A stretch of DNA of 64,000 nucleotides from assembly GCF_014651015.1 (NCBI RefSeq), contig NZ_BMWB01000005.1, positions 248,001 through 312,000 on the forward strand, read 5' to 3'. A program made the position numbers and the translations under genes. Positions 25,141 to 33,397 of the stretch are shown piece by piece (within the stretch, counting starts at the first letter, position 1; each line of letters starts with the position of its first letter). Origin of the DNA: Streptomyces xantholiticus (lineage in GTDB: Bacteria; Actinomycetota; Actinomycetes; Streptomycetales; Streptomycetaceae). Below the pieces are notes generated by a model. The model did not search any database and had not been told where the DNA came from. It worked only from the letters and a program-made list of their open reading frames with translations.

Positions 25141-25671
25141 ATGACGGAGCGGGCATTGGTTGCGGGTGTGGGCGGCAGGGAACCCCGTGTCGATCCGGAG
25201 GCGTTCGCCGCCCCGACGTCGGTGGTGATGGGTGAGGTCACGCTCGACGCGGGCGCGAGTGTCTGGTACCAGACGGTGCTGCGCGCCGACTGTGGGCCGA
25301 TCACGATCGGCGCCGGCAGCAACATCCAGGACAACTGCACCGTTCACAGCGATCCCGGGTTCCCCGTCACCGTCGGCGAACGCGTCTCGGTCGGCCACAA
25401 CGCGATCCTCCACGGCTGCACCGTCGAGGACGACGTCCTCGTCGGCATGGGCGCCACGGTCCTCAACGGCGCGCACATCGGCGCCGGTTCCCTGATCGCG
25501 GCTCAGGCACTGGTACCGCAGGGCATGCAGGTGCCGCCGGGTTCCCTGGTCGCGGGGGTGCCCGCGAAGGTACGGCGCGAGCTGACGCAGGAGGAGCAGG
25601 AGGGCATCAAGCTCAACGCGGCGGTGTATCTGGACCTGGCGGCGCAGCACCGCGAGGCGCACAAGGGCTGA
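25141..25671 (+). CDS. Gamma-class carbonic anhydrase-like protein
   Basis: A 176-residue left-handed beta-helix protein of the gamma-CA/PaaY family. The three metal ligands fit: His69 (NCTVHSD), His86 (VGHNAIL) and His91 (LHGC). The N-terminal loop and C-terminal helix (TQEEQEGIKLNAAVYLDLA) are typical. It either hydrates CO2 or is a related thioesterase. RBS GGGAGCGGGC precedes the ATG at 25141. A strong hairpin follows. Confidence 0.88.
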   Translation: MTERALVAGVGGREPRVDPEAFAAPTSVVMGEVTLDAGASVWYQTVLRADCGPITIGAGSNIQDNCTVHSDPGFPVTVGERVSVGHNAILHGCTVEDDVLVGMGATVLNGAHIGAGSLIAAQALVPQGMQVPPGSLVAGVPAKVRRELTQEEQEGIKLNAAVYLDLAAQHREAHKG

Positions 25672-25673
25672 GG

Positions 25674-25713
25674 GACCCTGCCCGCCGGCCGCGGCCGCGG
25701 CCGGCGACGGGTC
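25674..25713 (+). terminator. Hairpin terminator after the carbonic anhydrase gene
   Basis: GACCC and GGGTC bound an extended GC-only stem (CGCCGGCCGCGG and its complement), starting 3 bp after the stop. It also lies just past the end of the convergent DedA gene and may serve both. Confidence 0.65.
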
Positions 25714-25739
25714 AGTCCGTGACGACAGTTTGCGAAGGC

Positions 25740-26393
25740 TCAGTCCGTTACGGGGACCGGCTCGGCCGCAGGGGCAGAACCGGACTGCGCCGCCACCTTC
25801 TTCGCGCGGCTCTTGAGCACCAGCATCGACGTGACACCGATCAGCACCGCGAGGACGAGCCCCAGCCAGGAGAAGCGCTTGAGCCAGGCCTCCGCGACGA
25901 CGCCGACGGAGTAGATGACCGCCGTCGTGCCGCCCGCCCACAGGATGCCGCCGAGGACATTGGCGACGGCGAACTTCCAGTACGGCATCCGCAGCACACC
26001 CGCGAGCGGCCCGGCGAAGATCCTCAGCAGGGCGACGAAGCGGCCGAAGAAGACGGCCCACATGCCCCACTTCTGGAACGACCGCTCGGCCATCGCGATC
26101 TGCGCCTCGCCGAAATGCTTGGGGAACCTGCCGCCGAGCCGGGCGAGCAGCGGCCGGCCGCCCCTGCGGCCGATGGCGTACCCGATCGAGTCGCCGATGA
26201 TGGCGCCCGCCGTCGCGCAGGCGCCGAGGACGTACGGATCGATGTCGCCGTGCTGGGAGGCGAGGAGCGCCGAGCTGACGAGGATGATTTCGCCGGGCAG
26301 CGGGATACCGAGGCTCTCGAGCCCGATGACCACCCCCACCAGGACGTAGATGCTGACCGCCGGGACGGTCTCGAGCCACTCCTGGACGTGCAA
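25740..26393 (-). CDS. DedA-family membrane protein
   Basis: A 217-residue polytopic protein of the DedA/SNARE-associated family: ESLGIPLPGE near the N-terminus, GDSIGYAIGRRGGR, FGRFVALLRIFAGPLAG and ANVLGGILWAGG. DedA proteins are linked to lipid flipping and membrane homeostasis. The TTG at 26393 is supported by GGGAGGAAG 8 nt upstream and starts the family-like N-terminus. The tail after about residue 195 is Ala-rich and probably cytoplasmic. Confidence 0.87.
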   Translation of the reverse strand: MHVQEWLETVPAVSIYVLVGVVIGLESLGIPLPGEIILVSSALLASQHGDIDPYVLGACATAGAIIGDSIGYAIGRRGGRPLLARLGGRFPKHFGEAQIAMAERSFQKWGMWAVFFGRFVALLRIFAGPLAGVLRMPYWKFAVANVLGGILWAGGTTAVIYSVGVVAEAWLKRFSWLGLVLAVLIGVTSMLVLKSRAKKVAAQSGSAPAAEPVPVTD

Positions 26394-26424
26394 CGCCGCT
26401 TCCTCCCGATGTCGCCGGGCCGTC

Positions 26425-26456
26425 GCCCGTCGTGCGCCCCTCGGCGCACGACGGGC
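26425..26456 (-). terminator. Hairpin terminator after the thioesterase gene
   Basis: GCCCGTCGTGCGC, a 6-nt loop and GCGCACGACGGGC form a perfect 13-bp stem between the thioesterase stop and the DedA start on the minus strand. Confidence 0.7.
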
Positions 26457-26547
26457 AGCCTACCTGCTCGTTTCCTTGCGCCGCGATGTGCGAGGGCCGC
26501 CTCGTCACCTCGGGGGTGCCGGGGCGGCCCGGTCCGTGGCCTGCTGC

Positions 26548-27000
26548 TCAGCTGTTGGGGCGCAGGGTCCAGACGATGTGCATCTCGCCGGTCACGGCAC
26601 CGTCGGCGCGCTGGATGGCGACCGTTACGGGGAACTCGGGGCGCTCTCCGGCGTCCAGTTCCTTCACGACGTCGGCGACGGGGCGGCCGAGCGTCGCGGT
26701 CGCGGTGAGGACGCCCTTGGCGAGCTTCTTGTAGCTGGTCTCCGCCTTGACCGGGAGCGGCACGGCGCGGCCGAGCTGGTCGCCGAAGGCGGCCAGGACG
26801 ACGGCACCGCTGGCGGACTCGGCCAGGGTGAACATCGCTCCGGCGTGCGGGCCGCCGACATGGTTGTGGTACTCGGGGTCGTCGGGCAGGCGGAGTACCG
26901 CTCGCTCGGCCGTGGTCTCCAGGTACTCCAGCTTGAGGGTCCTGACCATGGGGACGGTGGCGGTAAGCAACTCGCCGATGGACATCTGGTCTGCGCTCAT
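26548..27000 (-). CDS. Hotdog-fold thioesterase-like protein (DUF4442)
   Basis: A 150-residue PaaI/YiiD-type hotdog protein: HNHVGGPHAGAMFTLAES carries the usual catalytic-region Asn/His/Gly pattern, followed by VPLPVKAETSYKKLAKG. It probably hydrolyses an acyl-CoA or acyl-ACP thioester. ATG at 27000. It is divergent from the Pro/Gln-rich membrane protein at 27094. Confidence 0.82.
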   Translation of the reverse strand: MSADQMSIGELLTATVPMVRTLKLEYLETTAERAVLRLPDDPEYHNHVGGPHAGAMFTLAESASGAVVLAAFGDQLGRAVPLPVKAETSYKKLAKGVLTATATLGRPVADVVKELDAGERPEFPVTVAIQRADGAVTGEMHIVWTLRPNS

Positions 27001-27093
27001 GGCGCGATGTTACCCACGAGTAGCTCCCCTTGGCCATCCCCTGCGGGGCCCGGCCGTGGAAGTGCCCGGCCCGCACCTCTATGGTTACTCGCC

Positions 27094-28110
27094 ATGTGGC
27101 CAGGACAGCAGCCGCCCGGGGGCGAGCAGAACCCGCAGGACCAGAACCCGTACCAGCAGCCGGGGTACCAGCAGCCGAATCCGTATCAGCAGCCGGGATA
27201 CCAGCAGCCGGGGTACCAGCAGCCCAACCCGTACCAGCAGCCGACCGCGCCGCAGTACGCCGTGCCCGGCCAGATGCCCGGGGCGCCGCAGCCGCCCCGC
27301 GACGAGAAGAAGAAGACGACGATCGTCGCGATCGTCGCCGCCACCGCCGTGGTCGCGACCGCGGTCGTGACGGGCGTGATCGTCCTGCCGGACGACGACA
27401 AGACGTCCGACAAGAGCGCCGACGTCGCCGCCTCGAAGCCGGCCGAGCCGGAGAAGTCGGAGGCCTCGGAGGCCCCCGCTCCGTCACCGACGGAGAACCC
27501 GCGCGATGGCGCGGCCGACAAGCCCACCATCGCCGGCTGGAAGGTCGTCACCAACCCCAAGCACGGCACGCAGTTCGACGTTCCGGCCGAATGGGAGGTC
27601 GAGAGCTCCGGCACGGCCACCGGCTTCGAGGACGAGAAGAAGGGCGACGGCTCCGCCGTGGTCATGATGTCCGCTCCTGCCCACCTGAAGAGCGAGTGGT
27701 GCCTCATCGACGCCGACAAGGACGGCACAGAAGAGGACTACGGCCTGGCCAGCACCGGCACCAAGGGCGGCAAGGGCGCCAAGAACACGGCGGAGGCCGC
27801 CACGAACGAGGCCGGGAACTGGGTGTGGGCCGCCTTCGCCCAGACCGAGCCCAAGGGCACCGTGAAGGTGAGTCCGGCCAAGGACTACACGACGAAGTCC
27901 GGCCTCAAGGGCAGCGTCGCCATCGCCACGGCCAAGGGCGTCAAGAAGGAGAACAAGTGCGAGACCGACGGCAAGTCGATCGCGTTCAGCTTCAAGAACG
28001 CCAAGGGTGACTTCGCCAGCTGGGTGCTGTACTCCAACACGGGCGTGCCGGACGAGGTGCCGGACGCGACGATCCAGCAGATCCTCAGCACGGTACGGCT
28101 GGCCGGCTAG
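27094..28110 (+). CDS. Pro/Gln/Tyr-rich single-pass membrane protein
   Basis: A 338-residue protein in three parts. Residues 1-65 are a low-complexity cytoplasmic tail made of repeats of the type NPYQQPGYQQP. A single transmembrane helix (about 75-98, TTIVAIVAATAVVATAVV) follows a KKK stop signal. An acidic Glu/Ser/Pro linker then leads to an extracytoplasmic domain (about 140-338, WKVVTNPKHGTQFDVPAEWEV) with three scattered cysteines. The layout is common in Streptomyces envelope proteins of unknown function. TATGGT lies 8 nt before the ATG, so the mRNA leader is very short. Confidence 0.8.
   Translation: MWPGQQPPGGEQNPQDQNPYQQPGYQQPNPYQQPGYQQPGYQQPNPYQQPTAPQYAVPGQMPGAPQPPRDEKKKTTIVAIVAATAVVATAVVTGVIVLPDDDKTSDKSADVAASKPAEPEKSEASEAPAPSPTENPRDGAADKPTIAGWKVVTNPKHGTQFDVPAEWEVESSGTATGFEDEKKGDGSAVVMMSAPAHLKSEWCLIDADKDGTEEDYGLASTGTKGGKGAKNTAEAATNEAGNWVWAAFAQTEPKGTVKVSPAKDYTTKSGLKGSVAIATAKGVKKENKCETDGKSIAFSFKNAKGDFASWVLYSNTGVPDEVPDATIQQILSTVRLAG
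27145..27243 (+). repeat. In-frame tandem repeat coding for YQQP units
   Basis: Short repeats of the unit TACCAGCAGCCG with GGG/AAC/CCG spacers encode about seven YQQP motifs in the N-terminal tail of the protein above. Such tracts vary in copy number by slippage. Confidence 0.75.
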
Positions 28111-28252
28111 ACCGCGGACCGAACCGCGTTCCACTCGGTGACGGGCCACGCCCGACCTTCGACAAACCGTTTGGCGAGTCGGCACGGAAGCGGGAACAGT
28201 CCTCGGGTGGCACCTCCCGCCGCCGCGCACCGACGCGCTCGCGCCGCCCCGA

Positions 28253-28521
28253 ATGGGCGGACCGCAACTACACACCGCTGACCGCCGTCGTGATCATCAC
28301 CAACCTGGGAAGCCATGGTGCGCTGATCGCGGCGGCGTTAGCCGTCCTCCAGGCCGGCGGCGACGTCGGCCCGCCACCCGCACACTCCCGCTCGTGCTGT
28401 TCCTGCTCATCTGGGGCGCGATCGCCGACAGGGTGCCGAGGCGCCGGGCGATGGTCGCCGCGAACGCCCTGAACTGTGTCTCACAGGCGCTGCTCGTGTT
28501 CGCGGTCCTCGCGGGTGAGCC
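28253..28521 (+). pseudogene. Decayed MFS transporter fragment
   Basis: Two frames together give an MFS N-terminal region. TPLTAVVIITNLGSHGALIAA is read from about 28265, then after a frameshift near 28370 RTLPLVLFLLIWGAIADRVPRRR and ANALNCVSQALLV follow, ending at about 28521. The GAIADRVPRRR segment is the loop 2-3 signature of major facilitators. The rest of the transporter is absent: lower-GC, unrelated sequence begins right after, so the gene was truncated by an insertion or deletion. Confidence 0.7.
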
Positions 28522-28532
28522 GCGGACAAACG

Positions 28533-28580
28533 TATCCTCTTCAGCCTCTGCGTCTTCCTGCCTCTCACCCCAAGAGGATA
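28533..28580. repeat. Inverted repeat at the left edge of the low-GC patch
   Basis: TATCCTCTT (28533-28541) and AAGAGGATA (28572-28580) are perfect 9-bp arms 30 bp apart, just after the MFS remnant breaks off and 39 bp past the stop of the minus-strand gene. It may be that gene's terminator, or a scar of insertion. Confidence 0.4.
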
Positions 28581-28618
28581 TTTCGGGGAAGAATTAGCGA
28601 AACCGGATTGCCCAAAAG

Positions 28619-29437
28619 TCAGAGCCCAGGCGTGGTCGTCGCCTCGCACGCCCGAGCAGGCTTCTCCGTCGGTCTTGACTTGACCGACCCGCTCCATTCT
28701 CGGGTAACCGTGCCAGCGGGTGCCGTGGGACGGACCAGGTTCGCGAGGAAGGCTTCGCTCTTACTTTTCGCACGAGCAAGACCAGTATCATCACGAACCC
28801 AATAGCTGCCCTCACGATCCTTGAAGGCCGCATATCGCACGGTGAAGGACCCGTCCAGATGGGCGAGTTTCACCGGCATGCCGCTATCAGGGTGCCGTTT
28901 CATATCCCTTGCATCAAAGGTCACTTCGGCGCAGGGGGCCACACTTTCGAGCGTTACGAAAAAGTTCACTCGCTCATAGATTGGGCGCTTACCCGCTTCC
29001 GTTCGTATCTCTGCCAAGTAAAATTCCAGCAGCACTTCCGAGATTGGGTTGGGTGACTGATTCGCGAAATGTATGCGAGTCGGGCCTTGCGTTTCTTCCA
29101 CCCAGTAGGCCACCTGTGCGGCTTGGGAGCGCATCGATCGCTCTGCTTCCTCCCTGGACTGCTGCAGTTGCTCTTCGGCGACCCTGGCCCCGTAGTACGT
29201 GGCGACGCCAGTGAACATCAAGGTGCCAATGCCGACAGCGGCTCCGATGCCGGTGGCCCACCCTGCAAAGTTGATCCGGCGCCACCAAGGCGAATCGGGC
29301 GGTGTTTCCCGAACTCGAACTCTACCTGGGCGCCTGGCCAGTCGAAGCTGAGCATTTCTGCGCGCTCGATGCGTCAATTCCCCTCCCCGGTGGACTGATC
29401 GAAGCTGACGCTTCCATTTATCCGCTACTATCCGCAA
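28619..29437 (-). CDS. Accessory single-pass membrane protein of unknown function
   Basis: About 272 residues. A basic N-terminus (about 1-50) leads to one transmembrane helix (about 58-80, GIGAAVGIGTLMFTGVATYYG). A short Glu/Gln/Arg coiled segment and a soluble domain with FANQSPNPISEVLLEFYLAE follow. No family was recognised. Base composition and codon use are less GC-biased than the neighbours, which suggests acquisition by transfer. The start is unclear: TTG at 29437 lacks a good ribosome binding site at the right distance. Confidence 0.55.
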   Translation of the reverse strand: MRIVADKWKRQLRSVHRGGELTHRARRNAQLRLARRPGRVRVRETPPDSPWWRRINFAGWATGIGAAVGIGTLMFTGVATYYGARVAEEQLQQSREEAERSMRSQAAQVAYWVEETQGPTRIHFANQSPNPISEVLLEFYLAEIRTEAGKRPIYERVNFFVTLESVAPCAEVTFDARDMKRHPDSGMPVKLAHLDGSFTVRYAAFKDREGSYWVRDDTGLARAKSKSEAFLANLVRPTAPAGTVTREWSGSVKSRPTEKPARACEATTTPGL

Positions 29438-29497
29438 CCCGCTTGGGGCTGCTTCACCTCATTGGGTGAATTCCTTTCGATCTCACATAGGAGCGTT

Positions 29498-29680
29498 TCA
29501 GAAGGGGAGGTCCGGCCTGGCTGCGCCTCGTTTGATGATTGTGACTCGCTCGTGAAAGTCGCGTGTCGCCACCTCGGGCGGGTACCGGGAGCGCAGTTCC
29601 TTGTCCAGCTCGTCAGCGACCGAAAGGAGGGATGGGAGGTACTTGCGGTCGGCTTCGAGGGCTGGGGGCCCATGCCTGTG
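29498..29680 (-). pseudogene. Possible coding remnant of unknown origin
   Basis: On the minus strand one frame reads ADRKYLPSLLSVADELDKEL then RYPPEVATRDFHERVTIIKRG before a TGA at 29498-29500. It looks like the C-terminus of a real soluble protein, but no start codon or family was found and the frame upstream degenerates into Arg/Pro-rich sequence. It may be the tail of a gene cut by the same event that created the low-GC patch. Confidence 0.3.
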
Positions 29681-29902
29681 GCTTCTTCTCTGTCGCCGGT
29701 GCGGGCGGCGGCGACTCCCAGGGTGAGGCGGGCTTTACTGCGCGCCGTTCTGGCGGCTCCCGTCGTATCGACGTGCACTGGTGTGGCCGCAGTGGCTGTC
29801 CATCGGGGTCGCGGATGAGGACTCGTCGCCGCCGCTCGGTGACACCCCTTCTGTCCGGGGAAGCGGCGCCGCGGGGGTAGGGGCCGGCGCGGGGCGCGGG
29901 GG

Positions 29903-29995
29903 CGCCTGCGGCGGGCGTTCCCCCCTCGCTCCCCGCCCCTTCCCGAAACCGGGCTCCGCCCGGAGCCGTACCGCGCTTCGCGCGGTGTTCCGGGG
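29903..29995. repeat. GC-rich intergenic repeat, copy 2 (arm of an inverted pair)
   Basis: Contains GCGCCTGCGGCGGGCG, CCCTTCCCGAAACCGGG and GTACCGCGCTTCGCGCGGTG. The same blocks occur in the same order in the reverse complement of 30135-30224. The GCGCTTCGCGC and GGGCTCCGCCC blocks are small hairpins themselves. Confidence 0.7.
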
Positions 29996-30134
29996 GCTCC
30001 TCCCCCCGACGCCGGCGGAGTGGAGGACCCACACAGGACCCCCGCGCCTCAAACGTCGGCGAGGCTGATCTGGCGCAGCGAAATCAAGCCTGTCTGGGGG
30101 CATCTCCGGCCGCCAGGCCGTAGGGGAGATTGAG
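29996..30134. other. Spacer between inverted repeats
   Basis: No gene seen. It contains CTCAAACGTCGGCGAGGCTG and GGAGATTGAGGAC, degenerate forms of the CCTCAA...TTGAGG hairpins that are common between Streptomyces genes. Confidence 0.4.
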
Positions 30135-30224
30135 GACACCGCGCGAAGCGCGGTACGGGCCCGGGGCTTGCCCCGGTTTCGGGAAGGGTGACGGGGTGGG
30201 GCACACGCCCGCCGCAGGCGCGAC
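30135..30224. repeat. GC-rich intergenic repeat, copy 3 (inverted relative to copy 2)
   Basis: CACCGCGCGAAGCGCGGTAC, CCGGTTTCGGGAAGGG and CGCCCGCCGCAGGCGC are the reverse complements of blocks in 29903-29995. The outermost block adjoins the stop of the spermidine-synthase-like gene at 30227, so it may act as its terminator. Confidence 0.7.
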
Positions 30225-30226
30225 CC

Positions 30227-31072
30227 TCAGCTCACCGTGAACGCCCCCTCCGGCGGCTCCGGCGACGGCTTCGCCGACGCGTCGTCGACCGGCACCGCGT
30301 CCCCCCGCAGCCGCGCCACCCCGGCACCCTCCTCGACCCGCGCCGGAAACGCGTCCGACGCCGTCCGTCGCGCCAGCGCCCCTGTGGCGAGCGGTGAGCG
30401 GGACGCCAGCAGCACCGCGTTGCCGAAGCGGCGGCCCCGCAGCACCGACGGTTCGGCGATCAGCGCCAGTTCCACGAACACCTCCGCGAAGGTGGCCAGT
30501 TGTGAACCGAGGAAGGTGAACGGCGCGCCGTCGGCGAGGTTTGCCGCGTAGACGCCGGACGGCCGCAGTACCCGCTCGGCGGCTCGCGCGTAACCGACCG
30601 TGGTCAGGTGGGCGGGGACCCGCGAGCCGCCGAAGACGTCGGCGACGATCAGGTCCACGGAGTCGGGGGGCGCGGCATCCACCCAGGCCCGCGCGTCGGC
30701 CTGGTGCACGGTGATCCCGGAGCCGTCCGGCAGCGGCAGATGTTCCGCGACCAGGGCGACGAGCCCGGCGTCGGCCTCGACGACGTCCTGCCGCGACCCG
30801 GGACGGGTCGCCGCGACGTAGCGGGGCAGGGTGAGGGCCCCGCCCCCGAGGTGGAGCACGGACAGCGGCGCCCCTTCCTCCGCGGCGCAATCGACGACAT
30901 GGCCAAGCCTGCGCGCGTACTCGAATTCGAGGTGCGTCGGATCGTCGAGGTCGACGTACGACTGCGGTGCGCCGTCGACGGTCAGCAGCCAGGCACGGTC
31001 CCGGTCGACGTCGGGCATGAGCTTGGCGATGCCGCCGTCGACGGCGCGCAGGACGGGGACGGGCTCGTTCAC
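30227..31072 (-). CDS. Spermidine synthase-like methyltransferase-fold protein
   Basis: A 281-residue Rossmann protein of the spermidine-synthase superfamily. VLHLGGGALTLPRYV is motif I, VVEADAGL the acidic loop and LIVADVFGG the post-I region. It lacks the N-terminal beta-barrel of true polyamine synthases in full, and the substrate-site residues cannot be confirmed, so it may be a SAM-dependent enzyme of other function. GTG start at 31072. It is co-directional with tuf3 49 bp upstream and may be co-transcribed. Confidence 0.75.
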   Translation of the reverse strand: MNEPVPVLRAVDGGIAKLMPDVDRDRAWLLTVDGAPQSYVDLDDPTHLEFEYARRLGHVVDCAAEEGAPLSVLHLGGGALTLPRYVAATRPGSRQDVVEADAGLVALVAEHLPLPDGSGITVHQADARAWVDAAPPDSVDLIVADVFGGSRVPAHLTTVGYARAAERVLRPSGVYAANLADGAPFTFLGSQLATFAEVFVELALIAEPSVLRGRRFGNAVLLASRSPLATGALARRTASDAFPARVEEGAGVARLRGDAVPVDDASAKPSPEPPEGAFTVS

Positions 31073-31120
31073 CCGCCCATTGTCCCGCCCCGCGCATCAC
31101 GGTCACCTCACGGCGCCGTG

Positions 31121-32290
31121 TCACAGCACGGCCGTCACCGTCCCCGCACCCACCGTGCGACCGCCCTCGCGGATCGCGAAGCCGAGCCCCGGCTCCAGCG
31201 GTACCTCCCGGCCGAGCTCGACGGTCAGCGAGACCGTGTCGCCGGGGCGTGCCACAGCCGCTTCGCCGAGGTCGATGTCGCCGACGACGTCCGCGGTGCG
31301 GATGTAGAACTGCGGCCGGTAGCCGGTGGCGACCGGCGTGGCCCGGCCGCCCTCGCGGGCCGAGAGCACGTACACCTGCGCCCTGAAGCGCCGGCTCGGC
31401 GCGACGCTGCCGGGGGCGGCGACGACATGGCCGCGCCGGACCTGGTCGCGGTGGACACCGCGCAGCAGCAGGGCCACGTTGTCCCCCGCCTCCGCGGACT
31501 CCATCGACTTGCCGAAGGTCTCCAGGCCGGTCACCACCGTCTCGGTGTCCGCGCCGAGCACCTGGACCCGGTCACCGATGCGTACGGTGCCCCGCTCGAC
31601 GGCGCCGGTGACGACGGTTCCGCGCCCGGTGATGGTGAGGACGTTCTCCACCGGCAGCAGGAACGGTGCGTCGGTGTACCTGACCGGCATCGGCACATAC
31701 GTGTCGACGGCGTCGAGCAGTGCCTCGATCGCGGCGGTCCAGCGCGGGTCGCCCTCGAGGGCCCGCAGGCCGGAGACCCGCACCACCGGCGCGGCGTCGC
31801 CGCCGTACCCGTGCGCGGTGAGCAGATCACGGACCTCGAGCTCCACGAGGTCGGTCAGCTCGTCGTCGCCCGCGTCGGCCTTGTTGAGGGCGACGACGAC
31901 GTGGTCGACGCCGACCTGGCGGGCCAGCAGGACGTGCTCCGCGGTCTGCGGCATGACGCCGTCGAGTGCGGAGACGACGAGGATCGCCCCGTCGAGCTGC
32001 GCGGCGCCGGTGACCATGTTCTTCACGTAGTCGGCGTGGCCCGGCATGTCCACGTGGGCGTAGTGGCGGGTGTCGGTCTCGTACTCGACGTGCGCGATGT
32101 TGATGGTGATGCCGCGACTGGCCTCCTCCGGCGCCCGGTCGATGCGGTCGAACGGCACGAACGTGCCGTTCCCGCGCTCGCTGAGGACCTTGGTGATGGC
32201 GGCGGTCAGCGTCGTCTTGCCGTGGTCGACGTGCCCCATGGTGCCGATGTTGAGGTGCGGCTTGGTCCGCACGTAAGCCGTCTTGGGCAT
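31121..32290 (-). CDS. tuf3: Elongation factor Tu, divergent paralogue (EF-Tu3 type)
   Basis: A 389-residue EF-Tu: GHVDHGKT (G1, 19-26), [12 protein letters not shown] (G2), DMPGH (G3, 81-85), NKAD (G4, 136-139) and the C-terminal GRTVGAGTV. Compared with canonical EF-Tu it has DMPGH for DCPGH and NKAD for NKCD, and many substitutions, as in the Streptomyces second or third EF-Tu (Tuf3). It delivers aminoacyl-tRNA to the ribosome; in S. coelicolor tuf3 is known to be induced under stringent conditions rather than in growth. It lies apart from any str ribosomal operon here, as expected for tuf3. ATG at 32290. Confidence 0.88.
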   Translation of the reverse strand: MPKTAYVRTKPHLNIGTMGHVDHGKTTLTAAITKVLSERGNGTFVPFDRIDRAPEEASRGITINIAHVEYETDTRHYAHVDMPGHADYVKNMVTGAAQLDGAILVVSALDGVMPQTAEHVLLARQVGVDHVVVALNKADAGDDELTDLVELEVRDLLTAHGYGGDAAPVVRVSGLRALEGDPRWTAAIEALLDAVDTYVPMPVRYTDAPFLLPVENVLTITGRGTVVTGAVERGTVRIGDRVQVLGADTETVVTGLETFGKSMESAEAGDNVALLLRGVHRDQVRRGHVVAAPGSVAPSRRFRAQVYVLSAREGGRATPVATGYRPQFYIRTADVVGDIDLGEAAVARPGDTVSLTVELGREVPLEPGLGFAIREGGRTVGAGTVTAVL

Positions 32291-32386
32291 GGCGAAGTCG
32301 TTCCTTCCCGGAACTCGGCAGCTCGTCGGGACCCCTGGGCCTGGCCGACCCTCCCCCTGCGGGGTCCACGGACGATCCGGGAAGAG

Positions 32387-32578
32387 TCAGCTTCGGGCGC
32401 CGTCGAGGGGTGCCCCGGCGGCCGCGGCCGCTGCGAAAGCGGTGGCGGCCGCGCCGGCGGCTGTGGCGCCGACGGAGACTGCGGCAACGGCAGTTGCGGC
32501 ACCCTCCGCTGCGGGAACGGCAGCCTTCGGCGCGTCCGCGACTGCGGACCACGCTGCGAGGAAGGCGTACCGGAACAT
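32387..32578 (-). CDS. Putative small Ala-rich protein
   Basis: A 63-codon frame (ATG 32578, or 32596 for six more residues) begins MFRYAFLAAWSAVADA and continues with a long alternation of Ala, Val, Gly and Thr. The N-terminus could be a membrane or amphipathic segment. There is no convincing ribosome binding site, and a comparable frame exists on the other strand, so this may be composition alone. Confidence 0.25.
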   Translation of the reverse strand: MFRYAFLAAWSAVADAPKAAVPAAEGAATAVAAVSVGATAAGAAATAFAAAAAAGAPLDGARS

Positions 32579-32652
32579 GCGTCGATGATCGCCCATGCCC
32601 CGCACGGCGTCGAATGGTTTTTCCCGGTACGTCACTTGGGGACGGCGCGCTG

Positions 32653-33348
32653 TCAGAGGTGCTTCAGCGCCTCGCGCACGGACAGCGGTGACAGCCGGTC
32701 CCGCGCTCCGTCGACGAAGTCCCGTACCGCGTCCGGGTCGGTCCTGGAGTACTCCCGCAGCGCCCAGCCGATCGCCTTGCGGATGAAGAAGTCCGGGTGG
32801 TCCGCCCTGCGGAGACAGTGGTCGAACAGCCTTCCACTGTCCGTCGCGCCCCGGAAGCGCAGCTGGTGGAGAAGGGCCGTGCGGGCGACCCATCTGTCGT
32901 CGTCGATCCATGCGTCCATGACCGATCCGAGCGCCGGATCGGCGGCCACCAGCGGTCCGACGACATGCACGGCGAGCACATCGACGGTGTCCCACCAGGG
33001 AACGGTGGTGATCAGCCGGTGCGCCACGGGAAGGAAGCCGGAGGAGCAGCGGCCGACGTGGCGGCGCAGATAGTCGGCTGCGAAGTAGTGGTACTCCCGC
33101 TCGGGCAGCGCCCAGCAGCGCAGCGCGACGGCCGTGCAGTCGGCCTCGTCGGGCCGGGGCGTGCCGGCGAGGACCGTACGGGACAGTGCCCGGCGTTCGG
33201 GTGCGGGGACACCGAGGAAGGGAGCAACGCCTTTCATGTACGCGGCGGCCTGCGCGGCCCTGTCGGCGTCCCCAGCGGCCGGACAGACGGCCACGAGCCG
33301 TTCCATGACGGTGTCGGCGAGATCGCTGCGCGGTACGGCATGCGTCAT
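32653..33348 (-). CDS. AlkD-type DNA alkylation repair protein
   Basis: A 231-residue all-helical protein of the AlkD/HEAT-like DNA glycosylase family. PFLGVPAPERRAL near the N-terminus, the WWDTVD segment with the conserved tryptophans and aspartate, DRWVARTALL and DFFIRKAIGWALREYS are all characteristic. It would remove bulky or cationic N3/N7-alkylated bases. The ATG at 33348 is preferred; a GTG three codons upstream is also possible. Confidence 0.85.
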   Translation of the reverse strand: MTHAVPRSDLADTVMERLVAVCPAAGDADRAAQAAAYMKGVAPFLGVPAPERRALSRTVLAGTPRPDEADCTAVALRCWALPEREYHYFAADYLRRHVGRCSSGFLPVAHRLITTVPWWDTVDVLAVHVVGPLVAADPALGSVMDAWIDDDRWVARTALLHQLRFRGATDSGRLFDHCLRRADHPDFFIRKAIGWALREYSRTDPDAVRDFVDGARDRLSPLSVREALKHL

Positions 33349-33397
33349 ACGGCACACATTACGGCGATCACACGCAGGTGTCGGTTAGTCTCCCCGG

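Noticed and set aside
27145..27243. Regularly spaced repeats that could suggest a CRISPR array
   Set aside because: They are in frame, code for YQQP units, have no spacers, and there are no cas genes.
32283..32588. Plus-strand Ala-rich open frame before the AlkD-like gene
   Set aside because: It is low complexity, opposite an equally weak minus-strand frame, and has no ribosome binding site.
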